Below are positions 1 to 9,344 of a stretch of DNA of 21,626 nucleotides, in pieces. The notes under the pieces are model-generated. The model searched no databases and had not been told where the DNA came from. It was given only the letters and a program-made list of their open reading frames with translations. A program made the translations under genes and the position numbers. The stretch lies in the NCBI GenBank assembly GCA_020026285.1, contig JAHHQS010000062.1, positions 1 to 21,626 on the forward strand. Direction: 5' to 3'. The stretch comes from Parabacteroides sp. (GTDB lineage: Bacteria; Bacteroidota; Bacteroidia; Bacteroidales; Tannerellaceae). Numbering within the stretch: position 1 is the first letter of the stretch; each line of letters begins with the position of its first letter.

Positions 1-110
1 TATCACTCAGTGCTTTAAAATTAGTTCATAAAAAAGTGTTGCGGAATTAAGGATCTAAAAATTATTATCTAACAAAAACAATTCACTTTGAAAATTGACA
101 CAACTAATAC

Positions 111-1232
111 ATGAAAAAAGTTGATCCATCGAGTAAATCACTGCATCTGGATTTCAGTAATGTGGTAGAAAATAGAGCAGCAACCAATACGGCAACCGCT
201 TTTGCAAATGGCATAATGTTAGAAACCTACACTGAGAATTTGATGATTCCATCTCCTTCTACTACTACATACAAAGAGATGTTTACCGTAGAATTACTTC
301 AAGGAATAACATCGCTGGGTATTTGAACACTATGTAGAAATTAAAAATGTGGACTTAAACTTGGTTACTGTTATAATTTCAAGGAAACTCTCACTCTCGA
401 GAACATTCTACCAACAACAAAGGAGTGGATCGCACGCATACGGCTTCCATCGGAAATATGGAGTGAAGAAAGGCAACGACTGTGACGTATAAAATATCCA
501 TTTCGGATGAATATGAGTTAGAATTCATTACCCTGCCGAAAATACAGGATGCTCACTACGAAATTTATTCTATTACAATCCAGAGTGATACCCGTTTGGC
601 TTCGGAAGGCGGGTGGCAGTTAACCTCGAATGATCGAATGTTTCTTTCGCGGAGAAAGGGAAATTTGTGTCAGGATATTGAAACATTGGTGAATGCGGGG
701 TATTGACTTTATGGTGACAAGAAACAAGTCCGTTGACCAGTAGCACAACGGGAGATGTGTCAGTATATGTGTTCTTAACGGAAAACGTAACAGATACCGT
801 ACGTCAGATTACATTTTCATTGACACCTGCCGTACAAGGAAATTATCAAGTGAAAACATTCTCTTTTACTCAATATTGTCCCACATGGAACAACGGCATC
901 GGTGTAGAAAGAATTCAGGAAGAGGCCATACCTTGGGGATTCAATTTGCCGGACGTGCCTGTGGAATGAAAAACAAGTACAAAGTGACAACGCACACACA
1001 AAGAGGGCATACGATTTATCGTCCTATACTTGAGCAGGGAGATATATTGAGGTATCTCCCTTCAAAAAATGAGGCTCCGTTAATGAACGATAATTTATCG
1101 GGTGATTATTGGACCTCTACTTCTATCACCAAACCAAGAATCTCCGCTTTCAAATACACGGTTAGTGGCACGGTATCAGAAGAAGACCGAGGAAAAGTAC
1201 TCCATGTTAGAGCTGTACACGTAAGGCCTTAA
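111..1232 (+). pseudogene. Decayed surface/fimbrial-type protein gene (DUF4906-like remnant)
   Basis: Four open fragments in successive frames read as one broken gene: 111-326 (frame 3), 482-706 (frame 2), 733-969 (frame 1) and about 966-1232 (frame 3). The third fragment carries FSFTQYCPTWNNGIGVERI followed by an IPWGFNLP stretch. From memory this resembles Bacteroidales DUF4906-type proteins related to the Mfa/FimB fimbrial group. The last fragment has YWTSTS and ends in VRAVHVRP, like the C-terminal domains that end such surface proteins. None of the fragments starts with a lipoprotein or secretion signal, and stops and frame changes recur every 200-300 bases, so no full product can be made. 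A strong terminator lies 20 bases past the last stop, which supports this being a former gene end. The family assignment is tentative; the fact of decay is clearer. Confidence 0.5.
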
Positions 1233-1251
1233 TATTTTTGGGAAAAAGTTG

Positions 1252-1288
1252 AAAACGGTCGTCGAATTTTACCCGACGACCGTTTTTT
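1252..1288 (+). terminator. Rho-independent terminator of the broken surface-protein gene
   Basis: A perfect 13-bp stem is formed by 1252-1264 (AAAACGGTCGTCG) and 1274-1286, with a 9-base loop, and runs into a T-tract at 1283-1288. It lies 20 bases after the last stop of the broken gene. The A-rich left arm means it could also act on the opposite strand. Confidence 0.85.
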
Positions 1289-1501
1289 ATACTTGCTAAA
1301 TTGTAAAATATTTTTTCATGATAACGAAATCCGTATTATAGTAAAACGTAGTATCTACTTTTTCTTTTACGCTACAACAAAACGGTTATTCTCCATCTGC
1401 CACTTTACACACAATATCGATTGTAATTTAGAAAGAATAATTAGGATTCAGACTACATTTAATACTATGATTAAAAAATTATTTCTATTAATCTCCTAAA
1501 A
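1289..1501. other. Gene-free spacer
   Basis: AT-rich sequence between the + strand terminator and the end of the - strand beta-helix relic. The only open frame (1293-1499, +) has a low-complexity Phe/Ile-rich product with no recognisable motif, and nothing supports it as a gene. No promoter or terminator was recognised for the neighbouring - strand gene. Confidence 0.4.
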
Positions 1502-2502
1502 TTACAAATCAGTCCGATACTCATCCTTATACAATCCCATTTTCTCAAATGGCACAGGTTCAAATTCCGGAATTATTTTATAAACTGGAGCATCCGGACG
1601 AAGACCAAAATTCTCATTTTTAACATCTATAAAACCAGGATCATCGTATGTCTGTAGATTGTCCATAGCTGTGCCTTTTCCTAATAAGAAAGTTTCACAA
1701 TTATAAGCCAAATTACGTCGTACATGATTGTGTTTCGGATGATACCAACCTTTCTTTCCATAATTCACATATTCCGGATAACGATCCTTATAAGGAGATG
1801 TTGTAAATTTAATCTTCTCTATCAAGACTGCTCTTTCTTGACGATTTCCTATAAAACATTCCTGAAACCAATGATTCTCATCACGACAGGCATCAATCCT
1901 TACAGCTGTATTAACATCAATAAATATGTTATTATCTATATCGAAATAACTATCTCCTACATTAATAAAGACTTGTCCCCAAGCTGCATGATTCTTATAA
2001 AAAACATTACCATAGATTTTGCAGTGCTGACCTCCTGGACAATCGAAGTAAATTAAGCAACCACGTCTGCCGGACATCTCTGCCGAACCATTATGATGCC
2101 AATAGTTATATCGAATATGACTACCCATCTGTGTCGGATCCATCCCTGTATAAAGAGGTGCTCCATCATCTACATACATACCACAACGATATATTTCATT
2201 ATATTCAATAATCTGATCATTTCCTAACAGATAAATGGCCTGATTATCTACATCATGTATCTTACAATGAGCTATACGATTTCCTACACCATCGATATTG
2301 ATGGCTGCCTTGTACGAACTTTCCAAACGATTACAATGATGGATATGACATATCCTTTAAAATCTTCAATACCTTTACCCATCTATACTGCCATTATACC
2401 TAGATTTCTCAATGTACAGCCTGCTATCTGATTTTCTTGTCCTCGTTCAATATAAAAACCTGTACCTCTAGAACATTCTACAACCAAATTTTCAAAATTC
2501 AT
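1502..2502 (-). pseudogene. Right-handed parallel beta-helix protein, N-terminally deleted and broken
   Basis: The open part (1502-2326, 274 residues) has the short Asn/Gly/Ile-rich rungs of a right-handed parallel beta-helix, such as NIDGVGNRIAHCKIHD and QIIEYNEIYRCGMYVDDG, as in carbohydrate-active pectate-lyase-like or GH110-like proteins. More rungs lie upstream in the same direction: from the ATG at 2502 the frame reads NFENLVVECSRGTGFYIERG and then meets TAG at 2385-2383. Bases 2327-2385 join the two parts only with a frame shift. The open frame continues 5' of 2502 only to the stop codon of the fucosidase gene at 2529, so the signal peptide and N-terminal half are missing and the deletion edge touches that neighbour. 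It may once have acted on the same glycan as the fucosidase. Its exact family and substrate cannot be told from this remnant. Confidence 0.7.
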
Positions 2503-2528
2503 TTTGAAACCAGACAAAAAATAAAAAC

Positions 2529-3584
2529 TTAAATACCTAAACGAACTCTCAACTGCTTAAGAAGTTCGATGTCTCTTTCACGCAATTGACCATCACGATT
2601 AGGAGGACAATTCAGGATCAATATATTATTGTTCTTAGTACATTGCTTATACATCTTTTCTAATTCTTCTAGCGATTTATACTCATGATCTTCCGTATGG
2701 TAGAACCAACGCTTACTTAAACATATTGTCGATTCCCATGGTAAATAATAATTTCTACCATTGTAAGTAAAAACTTTCGGATCGTTATCAGAAGGACTAT
2801 ATGGATCACCCAAACGGAAATCGCTAGGAAAGTAACGAATCGGATATCCTTCTTTCTGATCAGTTGGCAAGACCGGATGATGATCCACATTGCTCGGTAA
2901 ACCAATAGTCCAGTTAATACCCACCAGACAATTAGGAAGCTTCGATTTAATCGTCTGATAAATATCCATGATCGGCCATCGGTAATTTTCCTTTACCCAA
3001 CCTCCATCAAACCAAAACTCGATAATATCCGTATACCGCTTCGTAATTTTAATCAACTCATCCAATTGTTTCAACATATATTCATTATACATAGCATCAG
3101 CCGACTGATTCTTTACATCGGCATTCTCCGTACGATCCCACAACGAATAATAAAGTCCCAATCCGATATCATACTTCTTACAAGCCTTGGCCACTTCCTC
3201 CACCACATTCGTCGGATTACCTGATTCAGCCACATCATACTTTGTATACTGACTGTTCCACAAACAGAAACCCTCATGATGCTTTGTTACCAAAATTACA
3301 TATTTCATACCCGCATCCTTGGCACCCTTGATCCATTGCTCCGCATCTATCTGAGTAGGATTGTAAGAAGCGGCTGGTTTAGAGCCATCCGTCCACTCCT
3401 CATTATGGAACGTATTCATGCCAAAATGGATGAACATACCATATTTACGAGCGATCTGTGCTTTCTGAGCCTCACTCGGGACATCTGCAGGAACTGGCAA
3501 GATAATCTTAGAATCATTCACTGAAGTACACGAAGCTAATAACATCGCCATTATCCAAATACTCAATTTGTTTTTCATTTGCAT
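2529..3584 (-). CDS. Alpha-L-fucosidase, GH29 family, lipoprotein
   Basis: This 351-residue protein would cleave terminal alpha-L-fucose from glycans outside the inner membrane. A lipoprotein signal ends in LLASC (Cys19). The GH29 barrel follows: MFIHFG (50-55), the VTKHHEGFCLW loop (99-109) and EFWFDGG (189-195), where Asp193 is the expected nucleophile. Glu284 in LPWES is a candidate acid/base, though this residue varies in the family. The protein ends soon after the barrel (ILILNCPPNRDG, 321-332) and lacks the C-terminal beta-sandwich of longer GH29 enzymes. The ATG at codon 3 gives an equally good signal peptide, so the start is uncertain by two codons. It lies directly upstream of the broken beta-helix gene, suggesting a former small glycan-degradation cluster. 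No SusC/SusD pair is in the window. The family call is firm; linkage specificity is not readable. Confidence 0.93.
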   Translation of the reverse strand: MQMKNKLSIWIMAMLLASCTSVNDSKIILPVPADVPSEAQKAQIARKYGMFIHFGMNTFHNEEWTDGSKPAASYNPTQIDAEQWIKGAKDAGMKYVILVTKHHEGFCLWNSQYTKYDVAESGNPTNVVEEVAKACKKYDIGLGLYYSLWDRTENADVKNQSADAMYNEYMLKQLDELIKITKRYTDIIEFWFDGGWVKENYRWPIMDIYQTIKSKLPNCLVGINWTIGLPSNVDHHPVLPTDQKEGYPIRYFPSDFRLGDPYSPSDNDPKVFTYNGRNYYLPWESTICLSKRWFYHTEDHEYKSLEELEKMYKQCTKNNNILILNCPPNRDGQLRERDIELLKQLRVRLGI

Positions 3585-3849
3585 TGATGATTGTATTAAA
3601 TTAACCTTATTTCTACATTTTCTTTTCTACTTTCTTCTACAACTGCTTTGCTTGAACAAAACAGCCCCCTTATTAATTTGTTCAGACAAGAATTCTGATG
3701 ATTTTCCACTAATATAACACAATTTTCAATCTATTTATTTACTTACTAACATATTTTGACTTTATTGTCGAATTTATATAAATTTCATTTATATTTACTA
3801 CCGATATAAACAAATGATTTTCGAATCTAATTAATGCATAAAAAACAAA

Positions 3850-4410
3850 ATGGATATATCTTTTTTTACAACACTAAAAATAGGCTGGATTAATGCCTGG
3901 ATTCCATCATTCGCAATGATACTGATTGAATTTATCTATTTGTCAATTTTCAAAGAAGGAGGGAAACGGGCTTTGAATTCCTCATGGCGTAGTAAAAAAG
4001 ATTCTATAAATTACACAATAACTTCTCTTGTTCAGATAACACTATTAATATTATCCATTTTTGTCCCAATTAAATTAGGTACATTATGTTTTATTATCGG
4101 AACCCTTATATATATTTTTTCATTAGCAGGTTTTATCTGGTCTATTCACAGCTATGCGACAGCTCCTGCTAACAAAGTAATAAACAACGGCATATATCGC
4201 TGGTCACGTAATCCTATGTATGTCTGTTATTTTTTCAGCATACTCGGTACGATCATTGCTTCTGCCTCACTATGGATGTTTATTATTCTCATTACTTTGA
4301 TAACAATCACCCATTTTTCCATTCTTGCAGAAGAACAATACTGTGAAAAAACTTATGGAAAAGATTACTTAGAATATAAAGAAAAGACGCCAAGGTACTT
4401 ACTGAAATAA
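3850..4410 (+). CDS. Isoprenylcysteine/phospholipid methyltransferase-like membrane protein
   Basis: A 186-residue integral membrane protein with about four or five hydrophobic helices, including roughly residues 14-34, 58-78, 79-98 and 122-160. The C-terminal half has the hallmark of the ICMT/PEMT-like methyltransferases: NGIYRWSRNPMYV (113-125), followed after a helix pair by EEQYCEKTYGKDYLEYKE (161-178) and TPRYL. These motifs bind S-adenosylmethionine at the membrane in characterised members. The substrate of the bacterial branch is usually unknown, and a lipid or small hydrophobic acceptor is likely. It is a single gene, divergent from the fucosidase and convergent with the MATE gene, so context adds nothing. 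The ATG at 3850 opens directly into a hydrophobic segment and is the natural start. Confidence 0.82.
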   Translation: MDISFFTTLKIGWINAWIPSFAMILIEFIYLSIFKEGGKRALNSSWRSKKDSINYTITSLVQITLLILSIFVPIKLGTLCFIIGTLIYIFSLAGFIWSIHSYATAPANKVINNGIYRWSRNPMYVCYFFSILGTIIASASLWMFIILITLITITHFSILAEEQYCEKTYGKDYLEYKEKTPRYLLK

Positions 4411-4525
4411 AAGAAATATTCCTCTATTTTTTGATAAACACCTTTCAAAATGATATGAAATAATCAAACTTAATAAAATAAAAAACTATAATATTATTTC
4501 TTTCATAAAAGAATAAGTTTCTACT

Positions 4526-5869
4526 TTATTTTTTCTTTGAGTCTTTTATATAATACCATAGGAAAATCCATCCTATTACAGCTGCTATGAAATCAGAAAA
4601 CGGCTGTGCCCACCAAACACCATCGATTCCCCAAAAATGAGGAAAGACAATCGTTGCTGGAATCAAAAACAGGAATTGTCTGCTCAGACTCATAAACATA
4701 GCCTTTCCTACATAACCAATACTTTGGAAAAATTGACTGATGATAATCTGTGAACCTACTACATAAAAGACAATCATCGTGATACGTAAACCATTATCGG
4801 TGATTGCTATCAATTCTGAATCGGAAGAAAAGGCATTAACAATTGCACTCGGGAAAATAAGACTGACAATTGCTCCTATACTCGTCACTATTGTAGCTAC
4901 GATAATACCCAATTTCAGCGTAGCATATACACGTTCGGTTCTTCCTGCTCCATAGTTAAAGCCGACAATTGGCTGCATACCCTGAGCAAGACCAACAACA
5001 AACAATACAAGAAGCATCGTGACACTGGAGATAATACCACTGGCACCTATCGCCAGATCTCCACCATTTTCCTTCAAGGCATGATTCATAATCACCACAA
5101 CTACACTTCCAGCCAGCTGCATGGAAAAAGGCGACATTCCTATCGTGAGAATATTATAGATAATAGATTTCTTTAATTTAAAATACTTAGCATGAAAATG
5201 GATAATACTATCCTTATGTAGGAAATGAGTCATTACGAATAAAGTACAAATAGCCATGGATACAACTGTTGCAAAAGCTGCACCCTGAATTCCCATATCA
5301 AATACAAAAATGAAGAGAGGATCAAGTATTACGTTCAATACAGCACCAATCATCATCGTAATCATGGCTTTTTGCGGATACCCAGAAGCACGCATGACTG
5401 AATTAAAGCTAAAGCTTAAAGAGGCCAGCAAACTTCCTGGAATAGCAATATTTAAATAATCTTTTGCATAGGGAATGGTCTGCTCACTTCCTCCAAAGGC
5501 ATATAATAATTCATCCAAAAAGATCATGGATGGAATAACTGTCAGCACATACATGATAAAGGTCAATGTGAAAGCATTTCCTAATACATTTTCCGCCAAA
5601 TCATTCGCCTTACGTCCCAAATGAATAGAGACACGAGTAGCAGCTCCTGTTCCTATCAACATTCCACAAGCCTGCATCATCAGAAAAATAGGGAATGTCA
5701 AGGTCAGACCAGAAATAGCCAATGCACCAACTCCCTGACCAATAAAAATACGATCCACTATATTATACAATGCATTAACCATCGTACCAATCACGGTTGG
5801 TATTGCATATTGGACCAACAATCGACCCACATTCTCATGCTCAAGTCGCCATGTAATTTTATTCGACAT
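4526..5869 (-). CDS. MATE family multidrug/cation exporter
   Basis: A 447-residue, roughly 12-helix inner-membrane transporter of the MATE superfamily, which exports drugs or metabolites in exchange for Na+ or H+. The N-terminus has the typical YAIPTVIGTMVNALYNIVDR segment followed by FIGQGVGALAISGLTLTFP. A second-half repeat is seen at GLAQGMQPIVGFNYGAGR, the usual entry into the second six-helix bundle. Length fits the family norm of about 440-460 residues, and the C-terminus is a Lys-rich cytoplasmic tail. The sequence looks closer to the MepA/DinF-like branch than to NorM, but that is an impression. It is monocistronic; 163 bases separate it from the alcohol dehydrogenase gene upstream, and that gap holds a palindrome. 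The substrate cannot be inferred. Confidence 0.93.
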   Translation of the reverse strand: MSNKITWRLEHENVGRLLVQYAIPTVIGTMVNALYNIVDRIFIGQGVGALAISGLTLTFPIFLMMQACGMLIGTGAATRVSIHLGRKANDLAENVLGNAFTLTFIMYVLTVIPSMIFLDELLYAFGGSEQTIPYAKDYLNIAIPGSLLASLSFSFNSVMRASGYPQKAMITMMIGAVLNVILDPLFIFVFDMGIQGAAFATVVSMAICTLFVMTHFLHKDSIIHFHAKYFKLKKSIIYNILTIGMSPFSMQLAGSVVVVIMNHALKENGGDLAIGASGIISSVTMLLVLFVVGLAQGMQPIVGFNYGAGRTERVYATLKLGIIVATIVTSIGAIVSLIFPSAIVNAFSSDSELIAITDNGLRITMIVFYVVGSQIIISQFFQSIGYVGKAMFMSLSRQFLFLIPATIVFPHFWGIDGVWWAQPFSDFIAAVIGWIFLWYYIKDSKKK

Positions 5870-5922
5870 AAATCAATTAAACCTTAATTCAGAAATACTA
5901 TATTCTAATACTTTTTATAAAC

Positions 5923-5950
5923 ACTTAATATTCAAGGCCTTGATTTAAGT
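5923..5950. promoter_or_regulatory. Palindrome upstream of the MATE gene (candidate operator or terminator)
   Basis: A perfect 12-bp palindrome, TCAAGGCCTTGA (5932-5943), is flanked by a second inverted pair, ACTTAA (5923-5928) and TTAAGT (5945-5950). It lies 54-81 bases before the MATE start codon and 83-110 bases after the alcohol dehydrogenase stop. No T-run follows on the - strand, which argues against a standard terminator for the dehydrogenase and leaves an operator for the exporter as the other reading. Confidence 0.35.
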
Positions 5951-6032
5951 ATTAACACATCTGAAAAATTAGATTAAAATAGTGTTACAAAAAACAGAAC
6001 ACTTTCTTAATAAATCCCATCCTTTACTGTCA

Positions 6033-7175
6033 TTATCTACAGCTTTCCAGAATTCTACGAGCAACAGCACCTGTTACATTATGAGCCTCACCCAAAGCAT
6101 AACCACGTTCATTAAAACGCTTCTCTATTTCAGCAATGGTATCTTCTCCTACATGTGCTTCACCCAAACGAGTAGCTAAACCCAGATTACGAAAATATTC
6201 TTCAGTCATTTCTATAGCCCGATCAATACGTTCATCACGGCTTCCTTCTATAATACCCCAGACACGTTCACCGTATTGAATAAGTTTATCTCCTTTTTGT
6301 TCACGAAGTACGCGTAAAGTTCCTGGAAGAACGATAGCCAATGTTGCTCCATGAGTAATTCCATTTAGAGCTGTTATTTCATGACCTATCATGTGTGTTA
6401 CCCAATCTTCTGTCACACCCATTGTTATAAAACCATTCAGTCCCATAGTCGCAGATAACATGAAATCAGCCATCAAATCATAATTCTTAGAATCCTTCTG
6501 AATCTGAGGAGCTATTTCGATCAATGTTCTTAAAAGACCTTCAGCCCACTGATCCATAATACGTGACTGACCTGTAGTTGTCATGTATTGTTCCATGATA
6601 TGAACAAATGTATCGGCCAGACCACATGCAACTTGATAAGGAGGGAGACTATAAGTGGCTTGCGGATCTAATATAGAAAATACTGGATAATTACAATAAA
6701 AATCCAATTTTTCATGTGTTTCAGTTCGCGAAATAACTGCACCATTATTCATTTCCGAACCTGTTGCCGGCAAAGTCAAAACTGTTCCTAACGGAACTGT
6801 ATCAGTTACCCTATGACTCAAAACCAAATCCCATGGATCACCATCATATTTCAATCCGGCAGAGATTAGTTTCGTTCCATCAATAACAGAGCCACCACCG
6901 ACAGCTAGTAAGAAATCAACTCTTTCTTCCTTACCCAATTTGACAGCCTTACGCAATGTTTCTACAGTCGGATTGGGCTCTATACCCCAGAATTCTACAA
7001 AATCACGTCCATCTAAAGCCTTTATTACTTGATCATAAATTCCATTTTTCTTCACACTTCCACCACCAAAAGTAATCATAAGACGATGATTAGCAGGTAT
7101 TTCTTTCTTTAACTATTCAATCATACCCTTTCCGAACACTAAACGTGTCGGATTATGAAAGATAAAATTATTCAT
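6033..7175 (-). pseudogene. Iron-containing alcohol dehydrogenase (YqhD/butanol-dehydrogenase type) interrupted by an amber codon
   Basis: Read from the ATG at 7175-7173 the product would be 380 residues, the usual size of NAD(P)H-dependent group III alcohol/aldehyde reductases, beginning MNNFIFHNPTRLVFGKGMIE. Codon 21 is then TAG (7115-7113), after which the correct frame resumes as LKKEIPANHRLMITFGGGS. The remaining frame (7079-6033, 348 residues from Met33) is intact: nucleotide-binding FGGGS and AVGGGSVIDGTK, and the metal ligands Asp156 and His160 (GLADTFVH), His233 (GHE) and His243 (THG), in numbering from Met33. In relatives codon 21 is often Gln, Lys or similar, so one C-to-T change of CAG would explain it. 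Re-initiation at Met33 would drop the first beta strands of the cofactor domain. I call it a recent pseudogene, with sequencing error or amber readthrough as alternatives. Confidence 0.75.
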
Positions 7176-7251
7176 TATACTAATCGTTAATTTTAAAGAC
7201 TAATCTATGTTCATTACATAACAAGTAATAAAACAAAATATTTATATAGTA

Positions 7252-7259
7252 CAAATCTA
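7252..7259 (-). promoter_or_regulatory. Candidate -7 box for the alcohol dehydrogenase gene
   Basis: On the - strand this reads TAGATTTG, an exact match to the Bacteroidetes -7 pattern TAnnTTTG, 77 bases before the full-length start codon. No convincing -33 TTTG was seen, and in such AT-rich DNA the match may be chance. Confidence 0.35.
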
Positions 7260-7667
7260 ATAAAAAATCATTTTCGGAACAATAAGAATCTTTATTTCTA
7301 ATCTTTTACATTCAGACTTTTATAAAGAAAAAAAATAGATACTTTTAAACATTCTCTTCTTTTTATAAAAAAACAACTACAGAAACAATTCCAAAACCTG
7401 ATTCTACAGACTTAAAAAACAGGCAGAAAGCAAAGCTCCTGCCTGTATAATGGCTATGACTATAAGGTTCTGTCAATCAAACATTATGGGTAAAATTTTG
7501 TAGTTGTGACTCCCCCTTATTGTTTATGCCATTTCACTTTCCTCTTTTTTATCTCAATTAGACCCACCCACTTCAGCAAACGTAATTATCAAATTCTCTG
7601 CGGAAAGCAGATTTATCTACAAAAAGACTTTATAATGAGTCAGTGAATATATCATTATAAATTGTAA
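7260..7667. other. Gene-free spacer between the alcohol dehydrogenase and PafA-type genes
   Basis: No open frame of note on either strand. It is homopolymer-rich near 7330-7380 and contains one clear - strand terminator (7414-7446). The part between 7447 and 7620 is less AT-rich and resembles decayed coding or insertion-sequence DNA, but no terminal repeats, transposase motif or target duplication could be found. Confidence 0.45.
7414..7446 (-). terminator. Rho-independent terminator, probably for the phosphodiesterase-phosphatase operon
   Basis: Arms ACAGGCAG (7419-7426) and CTGCCTGT (7439-7446) pair perfectly over 8 bp with a 12-base loop. On the - strand the hairpin is followed directly by a T-run (complement of the A-run 7414-7418). 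It lies 222 bases past the phosphatase stop codon, so the operon would have a long 3' tail. Confidence 0.7.
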
Positions 7668-9326
7668 CTAATCATTCATATTTTGAAGCAAAGGTTTGAT
7701 AGCTCGACCAATACATCCATTAGGTTCCTGAATACCTAGAATTGCACATATAGTTGGAGCTATATCTGTCATGTTTACAAGTTCATAAGTACTCCCTTGT
7801 ATTATATTTCCACCTAGAAATAGTAAAGGAATGTGAGTATCATATGGATTCCATACTCCATGATCCGTTCCACCCATTCCTTTCTTAGGCGAAACATTAT
7901 AGTATCCTGGTTGCATAACTATCTGGATATCGCCACTTCTCAATCTGTTATATCCATTAACAATCCTTTCTCTGACAGGTTCAGGAACTGGAGCGGTATT
8001 CAAATTTTCCAGATCTATCACCCATGCAAATGAAGGATTTTGTAAAAGGAAATCACATGTCTGCTTTTTTACTTGAGCCAAATTCAAATTTTCTTTTTTG
8101 ATGACTTCTTTATCCAAATAAACCTGATAATTTATTATGTCTTTTATCAGACAGGAAGTCACACTGAATTTTTTCTTCAGAAAATCGTTCAAACAATTCA
8201 AGGTCTCTGAAACAATCCATCCACCAGCAGGTATTCGATGTTTCTGCATGAAAAGGAAATTGTGCGCCGCCGCATGATCAGCTGTCAAAAACAACACATA
8301 ATTATCACGGCCTATTTTTTGATCTAGATAATTAATAAAATCATTTAAATCTCGATCCAATCGATAATAAGTATCGGCAGTCTCTATTGAATAAGTACCA
8401 AAACGATGTCCTATATAGTCTGTAGAAGAAAGACTGATTGTTAACATATCCGTTCTGTCTTCCTGTCCAAGTTTCTCTCCTTCGAGAGCAGCCTTGGCCA
8501 TTGCCAACGTTAATGTATTTCCATAAGGAGTAGTTCTGATAACTTCATAACCTTGATTTTTCAATAATTCAGAAGTCTTAATAGGAAAGACAGGATCCTC
8601 ACCTTTTACAAAAGCATTCTCAAAACTATTATTATCCGGAGTACACTCGTTATAACTATCTATAGGATATAAAGTATTCCAGTCACGATTTAGGAGAATT
8701 CTTGCCATATCCAGAGTATTGAAATCGTCCACCCACTTTGGTAGTTTTTCCATATAGAAAGAACTAGTAATAAATCTTCCACTCTCATCATCAAACCAGT
8801 ATGCAGCATCAGCAGAATGTCCTGCAGGTAAAATAGAAGCTCTGTCCTTCAAAGATATTCCTACAACTTTCGATTTAAAATTATTCGATAATTTCAATTC
8901 ATCACCGATAGTTGTCACTAATAAATTACGAGGAGACATTTTTCCCTCCGGACTAGAGCTACCGACTGGATTCACTATACTGTCATCTGTGCAGTACACT
9001 TTTGTTCCATTGATATAAAAGTTATTCCCTGCAATACCTGTTATAGCAGGAACTGAACCTGTATAAATAGATGTATGACCAACAGCAGTAACTGTTGGGA
9101 TATAATTCAACTTCGTATTATCACAACTGAAACCTTCATTCATCAGTCTTTTATATCCACCATCTGTAAAACGAGAATAGAATCTATGCAAATAATCCCA
9201 TCGCATCTGATCAACAACGATACCGACTACAAGTTTTGGTTTATCGTTATGATTATTAGTCTGTCCAAAAAGACAAAGACCAGATAACAGACACATACAA
9301 ATAATACTTAACCTTCTTTTTTTCAT
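7668..9326 (-). CDS. pafA: PafA-type alkaline phosphatase, exported
   Basis: A 552-residue protein of the alkaline phosphatase superfamily, PafA-like branch, releasing phosphate from phosphate monoesters in the periplasm. A signal peptide covers about residues 1-21 (MKKRRLSIICMCLLSGLCLF). The metal site is visible as VVDQMRWDY (Asp39), the threonine nucleophile in IPTVTAVGHTSIYTG (probably Thr80), STDYIGH (Asp303, His307), TADH (Asp350, His351) and GTDHG (His489). Asn101 (GNNFY) and Lys160/Arg162 in SLKDRASILPAGH match the Asn, Lys and Arg that position the phosphoryl group in PafA and mark monoesterases rather than the diesterase relatives. It follows the phosphodiesterase gene after an 18-base gap and is surely co-transcribed from the promoter at 10335-10392. 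A phosphate-starvation role is inferred from that promoter and the adjacent pho/pst genes. The family call is very secure. Confidence 0.93.
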   Translation of the reverse strand: MKKRRLSIICMCLLSGLCLFGQTNNHNDKPKLVVGIVVDQMRWDYLHRFYSRFTDGGYKRLMNEGFSCDNTKLNYIPTVTAVGHTSIYTGSVPAITGIAGNNFYINGTKVYCTDDSIVNPVGSSSPEGKMSPRNLLVTTIGDELKLSNNFKSKVVGISLKDRASILPAGHSADAAYWFDDESGRFITSSFYMEKLPKWVDDFNTLDMARILLNRDWNTLYPIDSYNECTPDNNSFENAFVKGEDPVFPIKTSELLKNQGYEVIRTTPYGNTLTLAMAKAALEGEKLGQEDRTDMLTISLSSTDYIGHRFGTYSIETADTYYRLDRDLNDFINYLDQKIGRDNYVLFLTADHAAAHNFLFMQKHRIPAGGWIVSETLNCLNDFLKKKFSVTSCLIKDIINYQVYLDKEVIKKENLNLAQVKKQTCDFLLQNPSFAWVIDLENLNTAPVPEPVRERIVNGYNRLRSGDIQIVMQPGYYNVSPKKGMGGTDHGVWNPYDTHIPLLFLGGNIIQGSTYELVNMTDIAPTICAILGIQEPNGCIGRAIKPLLQNMND

Positions 9327-9344
9327 TTTTTATTACTCTATTTT

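Noticed and set aside
1293..1499. 68-codon + strand frame after the first terminator
   Set aside because: Low-complexity Phe/Ile/Arg-rich product, no start context, no promoter, no motif.
4457..4500. GAAATAAT / ATTATTTC inverted repeat between the methyltransferase-like and MATE genes as a terminator
   Set aside because: Only A/T pairs, a 28-base loop and no T-run; expected by chance in this DNA.
7447..7620. Possible insertion-sequence end between the alcohol dehydrogenase and PafA-type genes
   Set aside because: The composition differs from its surroundings, but no inverted terminal repeat pair, target duplication or transposase motif could be found.
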